From assembly GCF_029714305.1 (NCBI RefSeq), contig NZ_CP121647.1, forward strand, positions 1,012,501-1,076,500: a stretch of DNA of 64,000 nucleotides, written 5' to 3'. Made by a program: the position numbers and the translations under genes. The DNA is from Bradyrhizobium sp. CB3481. GTDB lineage: Bacteria > Pseudomonadota > Alphaproteobacteria > Rhizobiales > Xanthobacteraceae. Below the pieces are notes generated by a model. That model was not told where the DNA came from. It did not search any database and saw nothing but the letters and a program-made list of their open reading frames with translations. Below are positions 34,455-42,862 of this stretch, piece by piece (within the stretch, counting starts at the first letter, position 1; every line of letters begins with the position of its first letter).

Positions 34455-35855
34455 TTATGCCGGAACGGACCGGTAGCGGAGGGGCGAGCGGACTTGCGCG
34501 GGCGCAACAGCGCGCCGCTGCTCGCGCGGCAGCAGGACCGAAATCAGGATCACGAACTGCGCGAGCTGAATGTTCTTTGACGAAAAGCTCACCGAGCTTG
34601 CGGCGATGATGACGATCAGTACCATGATGGCCCACGCCGCGCGGTGTGAGCGGCGCAATAGTTCGACGAAGAAACAGACCAGCCCGATCGTCATCAGGAT
34701 GGTGTGGACCAGGCCGAACTGCACGATGGAGGAGATCCAGAAATTTTCGATGCCGTAGTTGAGGCCGAGCTGCGACTGCAGTGCGTTCACCCGCACCGGG
34801 TTAGGGCCGAGGATCAGCTCATGCCAGTCGAAATGCGAGAGCAGGCTGAAGGTGGCAAAGCGCGCCAGCGCGCTGCCCTTGTCGGATGAGAAGCGCAGCA
34901 GCATCTTGTCGAAAATGCCGAGATCGAGGGCGGCGAAGATGATGGCGCCCGCGGCGAACAGCACGCAGATGGCGAGAATCGCCGCGGGCAGCGGCGTCCG
35001 CTTGCCCTGTATCAGGCGAAGCATCTCGAATCCCCCGACGAGTCCGATCATGGCCAGCACGGTGACCAGTGAGGTTCGGCCGCCAAAAGCCATCAGCGAG
35101 GCGAGGCAGAACGCGATCAGCGGCAGCCTCACCAGCAGCGGCGGGCAGATTGCCGGACGAAGCACCAGCGCCAGCACGTAGGCGCCGACGACGCCGGATG
35201 CCGTGAGGGGATGGCCGAGCAGCGCCGCGGAGCGCCACTCACCGACCACCACGACGTCGCCGAGCGTCAACGGGATCAGCCGGTGACCGGAAAAGTACTC
35301 ATAATATCCGAGCACCACGTTGACGAGGATCGTCAGGTGAATGGCCCAGGCCAGCGGGCGCTTTTGTGCCGATGATATCTGCCACATCACCATCGCGATC
35401 AGGATCGGCAGCAGGAAAGTGTCGATGATCACCGTAAACGGACGTTCGAGCACGAACACCTGAATCAGGAGGAACAGCCAGCACAAGAGGTAGGCGAGTA
35501 GCAGCTTCGATTCGGAGAACATCCGGTTGATCTCGCCGACCGGACCACGGCTGCGCAGCAGCAGCAGGCCGAATGCGAGCAGGGTGAAGTACGTCGCCGG
35601 GTGCAGCTTCTCATAGAAGTTTCCGCCCGCAGTCAGGTAGTGGATCTTCCAGTTGGTCAGAACGGACGACGAGAGCGTGAAGGTTGCGGTAACGGCCAGC
35701 AGCATCAGGCCGGCTGCGATCCGTTCGATGAACGCGTCGGCATTCGCCGCGCGGGCGGCGAGGCGCGAAGCCGGGCGCGATACGGCCGGCGCAGAAGAGT
35801 GACGATGCACCTGCGCTATCCCGGCCGGTCCGTGCAACGGTCCACGCATTCTCAC
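34455..35855 (-). CDS. Wzy-type polysaccharide polymerase (VpsF/O-antigen ligase-like)
   Basis: A 466-residue inner-membrane protein with about 11-12 helices and a large periplasmic loop containing LGDVVVVGEWRSAALLGHPLTASG, here noted in parts (GEWRSAALLG, HPLTASG). This region and ELILGPNPVRVNAL resemble VpsF and O-antigen ligase/polymerase proteins. It should join flipped repeat units in the periplasm. The start GTG 35855 overlaps the stop of the autokinase gene (GTGA); ATG 35849 is the alternative. Confidence 0.82.
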   Translation of the reverse strand: MRMRGPLHGPAGIAQVHRHSSAPAVSRPASRLAARAANADAFIERIAAGLMLLAVTATFTLSSSVLTNWKIHYLTAGGNFYEKLHPATYFTLLAFGLLLLRSRGPVGEINRMFSESKLLLAYLLCWLFLLIQVFVLERPFTVIIDTFLLPILIAMVMWQISSAQKRPLAWAIHLTILVNVVLGYYEYFSGHRLIPLTLGDVVVVGEWRSAALLGHPLTASGVVGAYVLALVLRPAICPPLLVRLPLIAFCLASLMAFGGRTSLVTVLAMIGLVGGFEMLRLIQGKRTPLPAAILAICVLFAAGAIIFAALDLGIFDKMLLRFSSDKGSALARFATFSLLSHFDWHELILGPNPVRVNALQSQLGLNYGIENFWISSIVQFGLVHTILMTIGLVCFFVELLRRSHRAAWAIMVLIVIIAASSVSFSSKNIQLAQFVILISVLLPREQRRAVAPAQVRSPLRYRSVPA

Positions 35856-38164
35856 CGCGCAGCTCCGGCATTCAGGCTCGCGGTGCCGTAGGGCTTGAGA
35901 TAGGCCGAGCTGCGATAATAGTCATAGAACTGCAAGCGGCTGAGATCGACGCGGGTCATCACCGTGCCCATGACTCGGTCGCTGACGGGAGACAAGAGAT
36001 CCATGGCATGCGACAGCACTTCGCCCGGCGTCTGGTCCCAGGCCAGCGCGAGAATGATGCGATCCGAAAGTTCGGCGAGCGCGCGGCCATCGACCAGCGG
36101 CACCAGCGGCGGCGAATCGATCACGATCAGCTCGTAGCGGTGACGGAAGTGATCGAGCACGTCGACGATCCGCTCGGAGAACATCAGCTCGGTGATGTAT
36201 TCCACCTGCTTGATTTTGGTCGAGGGCAGGATGGAAAGTCCCGTGCTCTGGTCGACGAGGATCGCGCGCTCCGGCGCGGCGTGGCCGATGGCGACTTCCA
36301 AGAGGCCGGCATCGGCGCGCGGACAGAGCGCGTGGGTTACTTGCGGGTTGCGCAGGTCGCCGTCGATGAGCAGCGTTCGGATGCCGAGCGTGGCCAGCGA
36401 CTGCGCCAGGTTGATCGCCAACGTGGTCTTGCCCTCACTGTCGAGCGCGGAAGTGACCTGCACCACCTTCACCGGCCGCGACCGCATCGTTCGTTGCAGC
36501 GCCAGGCGGACGGCCCGGATCGCTTCCGCAAAGAACGTGCCGGGCTGGTCGATCGCATAGCGTGTCAACGGCGGTTGCAGCGGCGCCGGCAGCAGTTTCG
36601 TTGTTTTCGGATCATAGCGGCCAAGTTCTTTTCGGCCGCGCCGCGCGAGGCCGGCGAGCTCCCGCGCGCCGATCAAGGGGACGGCGGCAAGGGCGGGCAC
36701 GCCCGCAATGGCTTCGGCGCGGTCGAGCGTCTTGATTCGGTCGTCGAGATAGTCGGCGAGGAATGCCAGCACGCTGCCCGCGCCGAGGCCGAGCATCAAG
36801 GCAAGGCCCAGTATCAGCATCGTCTTGGGCGACGACGGCCTGATCGGAACGCTGGCCTTGGTCACGATCCGCGAGTCCGGCATCTCCAGACTCTCTTGCG
36901 CGGTCGTTTCCTTGGAACGCGCCAGATAGGATTCATACTGCGTGCGGTTGGCCTCGGCCTCGCGCTGCAGTTCGCGCAGGCGCACCTGCGCCTGGCCTGA
37001 GGAGGTCGAGACGCCCTGCAGCTGGTCGAGGCTCTGCTGCAGCGATGTCTCGCGGGAGCGGGCGACGTCGTAATCGTGCTTGGTGCTCTCGAGGATTCGG
37101 CGGATTTCCTCGTTGATCAGCCTCTGGGTGTCGCGCCGCTGTGCTCGGACATTGGCGACGGAAGGATGGCGCGTGCCGTACTTGCTCGACAGTTCCGCCT
37201 CGTTCTTAGCGATGTCGGCATATTGCGTGCGGAGCTTCGTGATCATCTCCGAGGAAATCGCCGCGTTGATGCCGCCGGGATCGCCGCCAGACTTCGCGAT
37301 GTCCTGAATCTGCTCGTACTTCGCCCGCGCCTCCGCGGTCTGCGCGCGGGCGGCGACCAGCTTGCCGTTGAGATCGGTGATCTGCTGGTCGTTGAGCGTG
37401 ACGCCTTGCGACACCATCAGATTGTTGGCCGAGCGATAGTCCTCGACGGCCTTTTCGGAGGCAACGACGCGCGATTTCAAATCCTCGATCTGGCCGCCAA
37501 GCCAGTTCGCGGCGATGCGGGTGGCATCATTCTTGGCGCGAACCTGCTCGTCGAAATAGGCGTCGGCGATCGCGTTGGCGATGGTGGCGGCCTTTTGCGG
37601 CGATCGCGAACTGACGGCGATATCGACCAGGAAGGTGGTGCCCTGGCGCGTCACCTTCATTCGCTTTTGAAGGATATCGACGGAACGGGACTTGGCGGCT
37701 TCCTCCGGGCTGGCGCCGTCGCTTGGGCCGCTGCTGCGGAACAGGCTCTTGATCGGATCGAGCAGGCCCGGCTGTGGCGTGAACTCCTCGTCTTCCGTCA
37801 GCTTCAGCTTGCCGACGACGCGTGTCAGGATCGCGACCGACTGGATCAGCAGCGTCTGGCTTTCGATCGTCGCGTCGTCAGTGCCGAAGTTCGACAGCAC
37901 CGACTGGTTGGTCTCGACGACATTGGCGCGGCGCGGATCGACCAGCACGGTCGACGTCGCCGTATATAAAGTCGTTGCGAACAGCAGATAGGTCAGCGCG
38001 AGTCCGAGCAGGACAACGGCGGGCAGCGCCACCATCTTGTAGCGGCGGCGCAGGATGCGGCCCATCTCGCGCAGATCGACGCTCGGATACTGCCAGCCTT
38101 CGGCCGGGCGGGGCGGAGGCTCATCAGGGATCACATAGGGCAGGTCAGAATTGCGCTGTAACAT
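35852..38164 (-). CDS. Wzc/ExoP-type polysaccharide co-polymerase and tyrosine autokinase
   Basis: A 770-residue inner-membrane protein that controls polymer length and export. Its Wzz domain has two membrane helices (around 44-66 and 442-462) flanking a long periplasmic coiled coil. The C-terminal BY-kinase has Walker A as TSALDSEGKTTLA, Walker A' as TLLIDGDLRNP and Walker B as ELIVIDSPPLVP. The tail carries a tyrosine cluster (YDYYRSSAYLKPYG) for autophosphorylation. No Wzb-type phosphatase gene is nearby, but a PPP phosphatase is. The start overlaps the 3' end of the barrel gene by 20 bases. Confidence 0.92.
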   Translation of the reverse strand: MLQRNSDLPYVIPDEPPPRPAEGWQYPSVDLREMGRILRRRYKMVALPAVVLLGLALTYLLFATTLYTATSTVLVDPRRANVVETNQSVLSNFGTDDATIESQTLLIQSVAILTRVVGKLKLTEDEEFTPQPGLLDPIKSLFRSSGPSDGASPEEAAKSRSVDILQKRMKVTRQGTTFLVDIAVSSRSPQKAATIANAIADAYFDEQVRAKNDATRIAANWLGGQIEDLKSRVVASEKAVEDYRSANNLMVSQGVTLNDQQITDLNGKLVAARAQTAEARAKYEQIQDIAKSGGDPGGINAAISSEMITKLRTQYADIAKNEAELSSKYGTRHPSVANVRAQRRDTQRLINEEIRRILESTKHDYDVARSRETSLQQSLDQLQGVSTSSGQAQVRLRELQREAEANRTQYESYLARSKETTAQESLEMPDSRIVTKASVPIRPSSPKTMLILGLALMLGLGAGSVLAFLADYLDDRIKTLDRAEAIAGVPALAAVPLIGARELAGLARRGRKELGRYDPKTTKLLPAPLQPPLTRYAIDQPGTFFAEAIRAVRLALQRTMRSRPVKVVQVTSALDSEGKTTLAINLAQSLATLGIRTLLIDGDLRNPQVTHALCPRADAGLLEVAIGHAAPERAILVDQSTGLSILPSTKIKQVEYITELMFSERIVDVLDHFRHRYELIVIDSPPLVPLVDGRALAELSDRIILALAWDQTPGEVLSHAMDLLSPVSDRVMGTVMTRVDLSRLQFYDYYRSSAYLKPYGTASLNAGAAR

Positions 38165-39572
38165 TCATTCCTACCAGGTGCTTGTCGAAGCTGAAGACCG
38201 GGACATCGCTTTCGCGCTTGGTGTAGCGGTAATAGGCGGATACGGCGCCGAAGCGATTGACGAGATATTTGACGCGCGTGTCCGACGTGATCACGTTGTC
38301 CTTGCGGAACTGGCCGAAGAACTTGTCGTTCTCGTATCCGCCGGCGAGCGACAAGATGATATTGCGTCGCAGCTCATAATCGAGGCCGAGCTGCACCGCG
38401 TTCGCAAGCACGCCGGTGGCGCTGGTGTCGGACGTCTGCGTGACGATCTGCTCGGCATTGAAGTGAACGTCAAGCAGGCGCGTCGGCCGCCATGTCAGCC
38501 GCGCGCGATAGGATGGGCCCTCGATCATCCCGATCGACGGATCGTCGAAACGCTGCTGCACATAGCCGGCGCCGAATTCGCCGGTAACCAGATTGCTCAA
38601 GCCGACGGTGACGCCGGTCAGCGCGCGATAGCCTTGCGAATCGAGCGTGTGGCCCGGCGTGCCCCTGATGTCGCGCTGATTGCCCTCGACGCCGCCGAAC
38701 CAGCCGAGCGTGGAGGAGATGGCGTAGTCGATCCGGCTGTGCAGCGAGTAGATCTGGCCGTCGCGGGCGTCCTGGTTGATGACGGTGCCGTCCTGGGCGC
38801 GCGTCGATCCATAGTCATATGAATCGGTGCGAACGCCGATCGATGTGGTCAGGCGATTGAACTCCTTGCGCAGCGTCACGTCGCCTGACATCAGGTTATA
38901 CGGCGTCGGCGAGATCGCGTTGCTGGGCGAGGAGAGCGTGCCGACACCTTCGTTCAGATGCGCGATCTGAAAGCTGCCGAGAAGCATCGTGTCCTTTGTG
39001 ATATCGATCCAGCCATTGCCCTTCAGGCTGGCATTGGTCTGGTTCAGGCTGGAGAATTGGTTGTAGACCGTGGACTGCGTGTCGAGCTTGATGTCGAGCC
39101 CGTGCCGTCCCCATAGCGAATGCGCGCGCAGCGTCGGCTCGATCACCGCCGCGATATCGGAACGCTGCGTGGTGCTCGACGAAAAGACGTTGCTGTCGTA
39201 GAAAGTTCCGGCGGTCACCGACGGATTGAACATCCACGAGCCGGAACGAATGCCTATCGGCTCGTAGCCGGGCTGCTGGCGCTTCTTCACCGGCATGTCC
39301 TCGGGCGGAATCTCCTCTCGGGTCTCCGGATCGGTTCGATCCGGCAGCGAAGACGGCTCGAAGATCTTCTGTGCGTTCCAGGGCGAGGCGAACTCTCCGT
39401 TGACCCACGGAATCGCCTGCGCATTCGCCGACGATCCAAGACCCAGCAGGATCGCGGCCGCCGGTGCGGGCAACAGGCTGGCGCGGCATCGACCGGGCAG
39501 GCGTATCGAATGGAATCGCTCTTCGATTCCATGCGGCACGTTCAGCGATGCAAATTCTGACTCGGATCCCAT
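38145..39572 (-). CDS. Outer-membrane beta-barrel protein of the exopolysaccharide locus
   Basis: A 475-residue protein. A hydrophobic stretch ending LGLGSSANAQA after about 38 residues is the signal. A proline-rich linker follows, then many alternating beta strands (FNPSVTAGTFYDSNVFSSST and similar) and a terminal Phe, the usual BAM signal. It matches the BBP2/VpsM-like barrels found with Wza/Wzc in exopolysaccharide loci, perhaps a secretin partner or anchoring protein. The start is ATG 39572 preceded by AAGGGATGGG; the longer open frame is not supported. It overlaps wzc by 20 bases. Confidence 0.82.
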   Translation of the reverse strand: MGSESEFASLNVPHGIEERFHSIRLPGRCRASLLPAPAAAILLGLGSSANAQAIPWVNGEFASPWNAQKIFEPSSLPDRTDPETREEIPPEDMPVKKRQQPGYEPIGIRSGSWMFNPSVTAGTFYDSNVFSSSTTQRSDIAAVIEPTLRAHSLWGRHGLDIKLDTQSTVYNQFSSLNQTNASLKGNGWIDITKDTMLLGSFQIAHLNEGVGTLSSPSNAISPTPYNLMSGDVTLRKEFNRLTTSIGVRTDSYDYGSTRAQDGTVINQDARDGQIYSLHSRIDYAISSTLGWFGGVEGNQRDIRGTPGHTLDSQGYRALTGVTVGLSNLVTGEFGAGYVQQRFDDPSIGMIEGPSYRARLTWRPTRLLDVHFNAEQIVTQTSDTSATGVLANAVQLGLDYELRRNIILSLAGGYENDKFFGQFRKDNVITSDTRVKYLVNRFGAVSAYYRYTKRESDVPVFSFDKHLVGMNVTAQF

Positions 39573-39867
39573 CACCCATCCCTTGCGGGAGCGCGAAGGC
39601 GGCGAGCATCTGACAGGCGAGCTCCATCGCTCATAAAATGATCGTCGACTGCGCATAAGAAAGGCGGGCCTCATACTCGGTACGGGGGCGCAAGATCGTG
39701 AGTTGTGTGAGATTGAAGTGATGCGCACGCCTGCAACGCGCCTTGCCGGGAAAGTTTCCCGCGCTGCAGAACCTTTTTTGCATTCGCGAAATGTTGTGAC
39801 GACGGCGCAACACAAACGCCATCAACTGCTAGCGCGTGCATCACCTCATCTGCAGTTCCACAGATCG

Positions 39868-40455
39868 CTAGAAGTAGCGCTCCGGAACCCTGATGTTGTC
39901 GCCCGGATAAACCGGAACGGGAGCATCGAGAGGGTAGGTCTCTTCCGCGCCGGCACCGGCCCGCCGCAGAAAGACCTTGTTTTCATTGGCGCGGTACGTG
40001 AAGCCGCCGGCGCTTGCGACTGCATCCAACACCGTCAATCCATGACGATACGGATACTCGCCGCTCTTCTTGACCTCGCCGAGAATGTAGTACGGACGGT
40101 ACTGCGCGATCTCGACGTTGACGCGCGGATCGCGCACAATTCCTTTCGCGAGCGCGGATGCGATCGATTTCTCGAGCTGCCGCGTCGTGGCGCCTGCAGC
40201 CTTGATATGCCCGGCGAGCGGGATCGAAACCTGTCCGCTATTGCTGATCTCATACTCGCCCGTGATGTCGGGCTCGCCATAGACCTTCAGCCTGATTCGG
40301 TCGTTGGGCCCGAGGATGTAGCTCTCAGCCGATGACGCTGATTGACCCGTTTGTGCTGAAGCTTGAATCGAAAGACCGGCGCTGAGGCCGGCAATCGCAA
40401 GGATGACGAGAATTAAGTAGAGCGTCAGGCCGGCGCTGAACGACCGTTGCTGCAT
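39868..40455 (-). CDS. Wza/ExoF-type polysaccharide export protein
   Basis: A 195-residue export protein with a signal peptide, a Poly_export domain (YILGPNDRIRLKVYGEPDIT, residues about 45-115) and one SLBB domain (PYYILGEVKKSGEYPYRHGL, about 120-180). There is no lipobox cysteine, and its length is half that of E. coli Wza, so it is the short form that needs a separate barrel; the neighbouring barrel protein is a candidate. The start ATG 40455 has GGAG eight bases upstream. The first gene of the minus-strand assembly block. Confidence 0.88.
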   Translation of the reverse strand: MQQRSFSAGLTLYLILVILAIAGLSAGLSIQASAQTGQSASSAESYILGPNDRIRLKVYGEPDITGEYEISNSGQVSIPLAGHIKAAGATTRQLEKSIASALAKGIVRDPRVNVEIAQYRPYYILGEVKKSGEYPYRHGLTVLDAVASAGGFTYRANENKVFLRRAGAGAEETYPLDAPVPVYPGDNIRVPERYF

Positions 40456-40605
40456 GGCTGCATCTCCGTGAGTGCACGTACAGCCGCCGATGTTATGGAA
40501 GCAAACACGGCAAAAAAATGTGAGACGCGAGTTCCATTTTGTTGAAAGTGAGTCGCGACGCTTCATGGTTCACAAGTCGTGTACGTACGACAGGTCGCAT
40601 GCACA

Positions 40606-41337
40606 TCATAAGAAGAGAACAGCTGATCCTTCGATCGCCACGCAAGTCAACGATCCGGTTCGCCACGCGCAGGTGTCGATATTGATTCTGTTGTGCCTGA
40701 TATCAGGGTGCGGCACCGGCGTGTGGCCGTGCACGACGAAGCGTTCGTGCTGATGCATGGAGTCGAGGAACTCGTCGCGGATCCAGATCAAGTCATTGAT
40801 ATCCTGATGTTCGATCGAAACGCCCGGGCGGATGCCGGCGTGGACGAACAGGAAATCGCCGCAAATGAATTGATGGCGCATGCACTGCATGACCAATTCG
40901 TGTTCACGAGGAAACGCGTCAATAAAGCGACGCTGCAGGGCAGGGGCCGTGTCGGTGTCGCCATTCAGTTCGATGCCGTAAGATGCAAGCGTAGGCAGGC
41001 CGCCCAACTGCAGCCAGTACGGCAGGATCGCCGGATCCTGCAGGAACCCTTCCATCACAGCTTCGTGGTTGCCTCGCAGACACACCGCGTGATTGGCGAC
41101 GAGGCGGATCGCAAGCAGATCGATCACCTCCTTGGAGTGCGGTCCGCGGTCGATGTAGTCCCCGAGATAGACTTCGACCGAATGCTTGATCGGTCGACGA
41201 CGAATGTCGTCATCGATTCGTCCGGTGATCTCGCTCAAAAGATCGGCGCGGCCATGAATGTCGCCTATCGCATAGATGCGCGTGTCGGCCGGTGTTGAAG
41301 CGGCCACAGTGCACGAAGATGCCACTGATCGATGCAT
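40606..41337 (-). CDS. PPP-family serine/threonine-type metallophosphatase
   Basis: A 243-residue cytoplasmic phosphatase. All three metal motifs are intact: GDIHGRADLL (residues 25-34), GDYIDRG (about 59-65) and GNHEAVMEG, plus HGHTPV. Bacterial members (PrpA/PphA type) remove phosphate from Ser, Thr and sometimes Tyr or His. Its position 150 bases upstream of wza on the same strand, in a locus with a tyrosine autokinase but no Wzb, suggests regulation of exopolysaccharide assembly; this is inference. Confidence 0.88.
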   Translation of the reverse strand: MHRSVASSCTVAASTPADTRIYAIGDIHGRADLLSEITGRIDDDIRRRPIKHSVEVYLGDYIDRGPHSKEVIDLLAIRLVANHAVCLRGNHEAVMEGFLQDPAILPYWLQLGGLPTLASYGIELNGDTDTAPALQRRFIDAFPREHELVMQCMRHQFICGDFLFVHAGIRPGVSIEHQDINDLIWIRDEFLDSMHQHERFVVHGHTPVPHPDIRHNRINIDTCAWRTGSLTCVAIEGSAVLFL

Positions 41338-41401
41338 GATAAGGAACGTCGATCATGGAACCGCGCGACCGTCAATCGAGATATGGCGACGCGAAGCGGC
41401 T

Positions 41402-41542
41402 TTAGAAGAAGAGCAGGCGAATCAGAACAGCGATCGCCGCCCATGCAATCGTGTTCCCGATAATGATTCGATTTCGGAGCCTGCGGTCTGGCAGCCTCTC
41501 GTATCGCACCAGCGCGCGGCTATGCAGACGTTCTGCCATCAT
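41402..41542 (-). CDS. Small single-pass membrane protein, 46 residues
   Basis: From ATG 41542 (or ATG 41539) with a strong GGGAGG six bases upstream. The protein has a basic N-terminal half (AERLHSRALVRYERLPDRRL) and one C-terminal membrane helix (IIGNTIAWAAIAVLIRLLFF). I do not recognise a family. It is 64 bases upstream of the phosphatase on the same strand, so it may head that transcript. Confidence 0.6.
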   Translation of the reverse strand: MMAERLHSRALVRYERLPDRRLRNRIIIGNTIAWAAIAVLIRLLFF

Positions 41543-42062
41543 GGGCGCCTCCCGGAATGTTCCGCGAGCGGGCGGCTCACAAGTCGTGGCCGCCTCTATT
41601 TTTCTTCCGAGTTGTCCATCGAATGTCGCGCCTATCGTCAGCAAGCCAGGACGTATCACCCGGCTTTCGATGAGCAATCTCGTTTCACGACAACGGCGTG
41701 ACAGCGATTTGTTGCCGCACATCGACGCTATGTTTGTTCAACTGTGCGTCGAGAATCCAACAATGGATTTTGTTCCGAGATTTTTGATTATGCATAGCTG
41801 CGTCGAGCGACGCGCAGCTCATTAACCAGGCATGTTACGACTAACCTTCTCCGAACAAACCGGAATATCGCGTCGCAATATCTTCTTAACGGTTCAGTTC
41901 CGCTGCGTTGCAGCCATCCCTTCCACGACCGCGCCCAATTTCGTTCAAAGTTTTGGAAAGTCTTAGCGGCTGCGAAGCGGATATTCGCTGCTGCGAAGTC
42001 GTCGCGCGCGCCGATCGGTGCGCGCAGCGCATCGCATTTGTGCTCCAACACAGAGGAGAGTC
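41543..42062. other. Divergent control region of the exopolysaccharide locus
   Basis: A 520-base gap between the minus-strand small protein gene and plus-strand exoY, more AT-rich than its surroundings (around 41700-41900). It should contain promoters for both arms. An imperfect hairpin GCTGCGTCG / CGACGCGCAGC occurs at about 41799-41818. I see no gene here. The long leader before exoY leaves room for repressor sites such as those of MucR or ExoR-type regulators, which I cannot identify by eye. Confidence 0.5.
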
Positions 42063-42830
42063 ATGGCCTCGATCGTGACAGCCAACTTCGATCGGAACAG
42101 CAATGTTGCGCCGATTCGAATAGAGCGCACCCAGATATCGGTCCGTCCTGTCGAATTCGCCGGCGGCGGTACGCATGGCGCGTACCGAGGCCGCCGGCGC
42201 GTGCGTCGCGTCGCACGAAAGGAGCCGTCAGCATCGATTGCCAAACGCATTTTCGATGTCAGCGCTGCAAGCGCCGCGCTGCTGTTCTTTGCTCCGCTGC
42301 TGATCGCCATTGCGATCCTCATCAAGGCGACATCGCCAGGCCCGGTGCTGTTCTTTCAATATCGCTATGGCTACCGGAATCGCCGTTTCAAGATTTACAA
42401 GTTCCGCACTATGCGCAGCGACGCATGCGACGTTCGCGGCGTTACACAGACGGTTCAGGGCGATGCGCGTGTGACCTCGATCGGCCGGATTTTGCGCAAG
42501 ACCAGCCTCGACGAAATTCCGCAACTGCTCAACGTGATCAAGGGCGACATGTCGCTGGTCGGGCCGCGGCCGCACGTCCCGGGAATGCTGGCGGCCGATC
42601 TGCCTTACGAAGACCTCGTGCCCTATTATTTTCAGCGCCACACGGCGCGGCCAGGTATCACCGGGCTGGCACAGGTCAGTGGCTGCAGGGGAAGCACGGC
42701 CGAGTTCGAGCCCGCGGTTTCGCGGATCGACTACGATCTCCACTACATCGAGCGATGGTCGCTGCGCCTCGACATCATGATCATCATCCGCACGATCCGC
42801 AAAGAGTTCTTGTCGGGCAGCGGCTTCTGA
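42063..42830 (+). CDS. exoY: ExoY-type undecaprenyl-phosphate sugar transferase
   Basis: A 255-residue polyprenol-phosphate hexose-1-phosphate transferase that starts repeat-unit synthesis at the inner membrane. A basic leader precedes one membrane-embedded helix (AALLFFAPLLIAIAILI). The catalytic region is intact: KFRTMRSDA, the Asp-Glu of SLDEIPQLLNVIKGDMSLVG and GPRPHVPGM. It is short like ExoY, without the WbaP N-terminal domains. The start ATG 42063 follows GAGGAG. The first gene of a plus-strand run exoY-manC-fkbM-ugd-lspL. Confidence 0.93.
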   Translation: MASIVTANFDRNSNVAPIRIERTQISVRPVEFAGGGTHGAYRGRRRVRRVARKEPSASIAKRIFDVSAASAALLFFAPLLIAIAILIKATSPGPVLFFQYRYGYRNRRFKIYKFRTMRSDACDVRGVTQTVQGDARVTSIGRILRKTSLDEIPQLLNVIKGDMSLVGPRPHVPGMLAADLPYEDLVPYYFQRHTARPGITGLAQVSGCRGSTAEFEPAVSRIDYDLHYIERWSLRLDIMIIIRTIRKEFLSGSGF

Positions 42831-42862
42831 TCCCTCCAGCGTCAACATCGAAGGACCATGAA

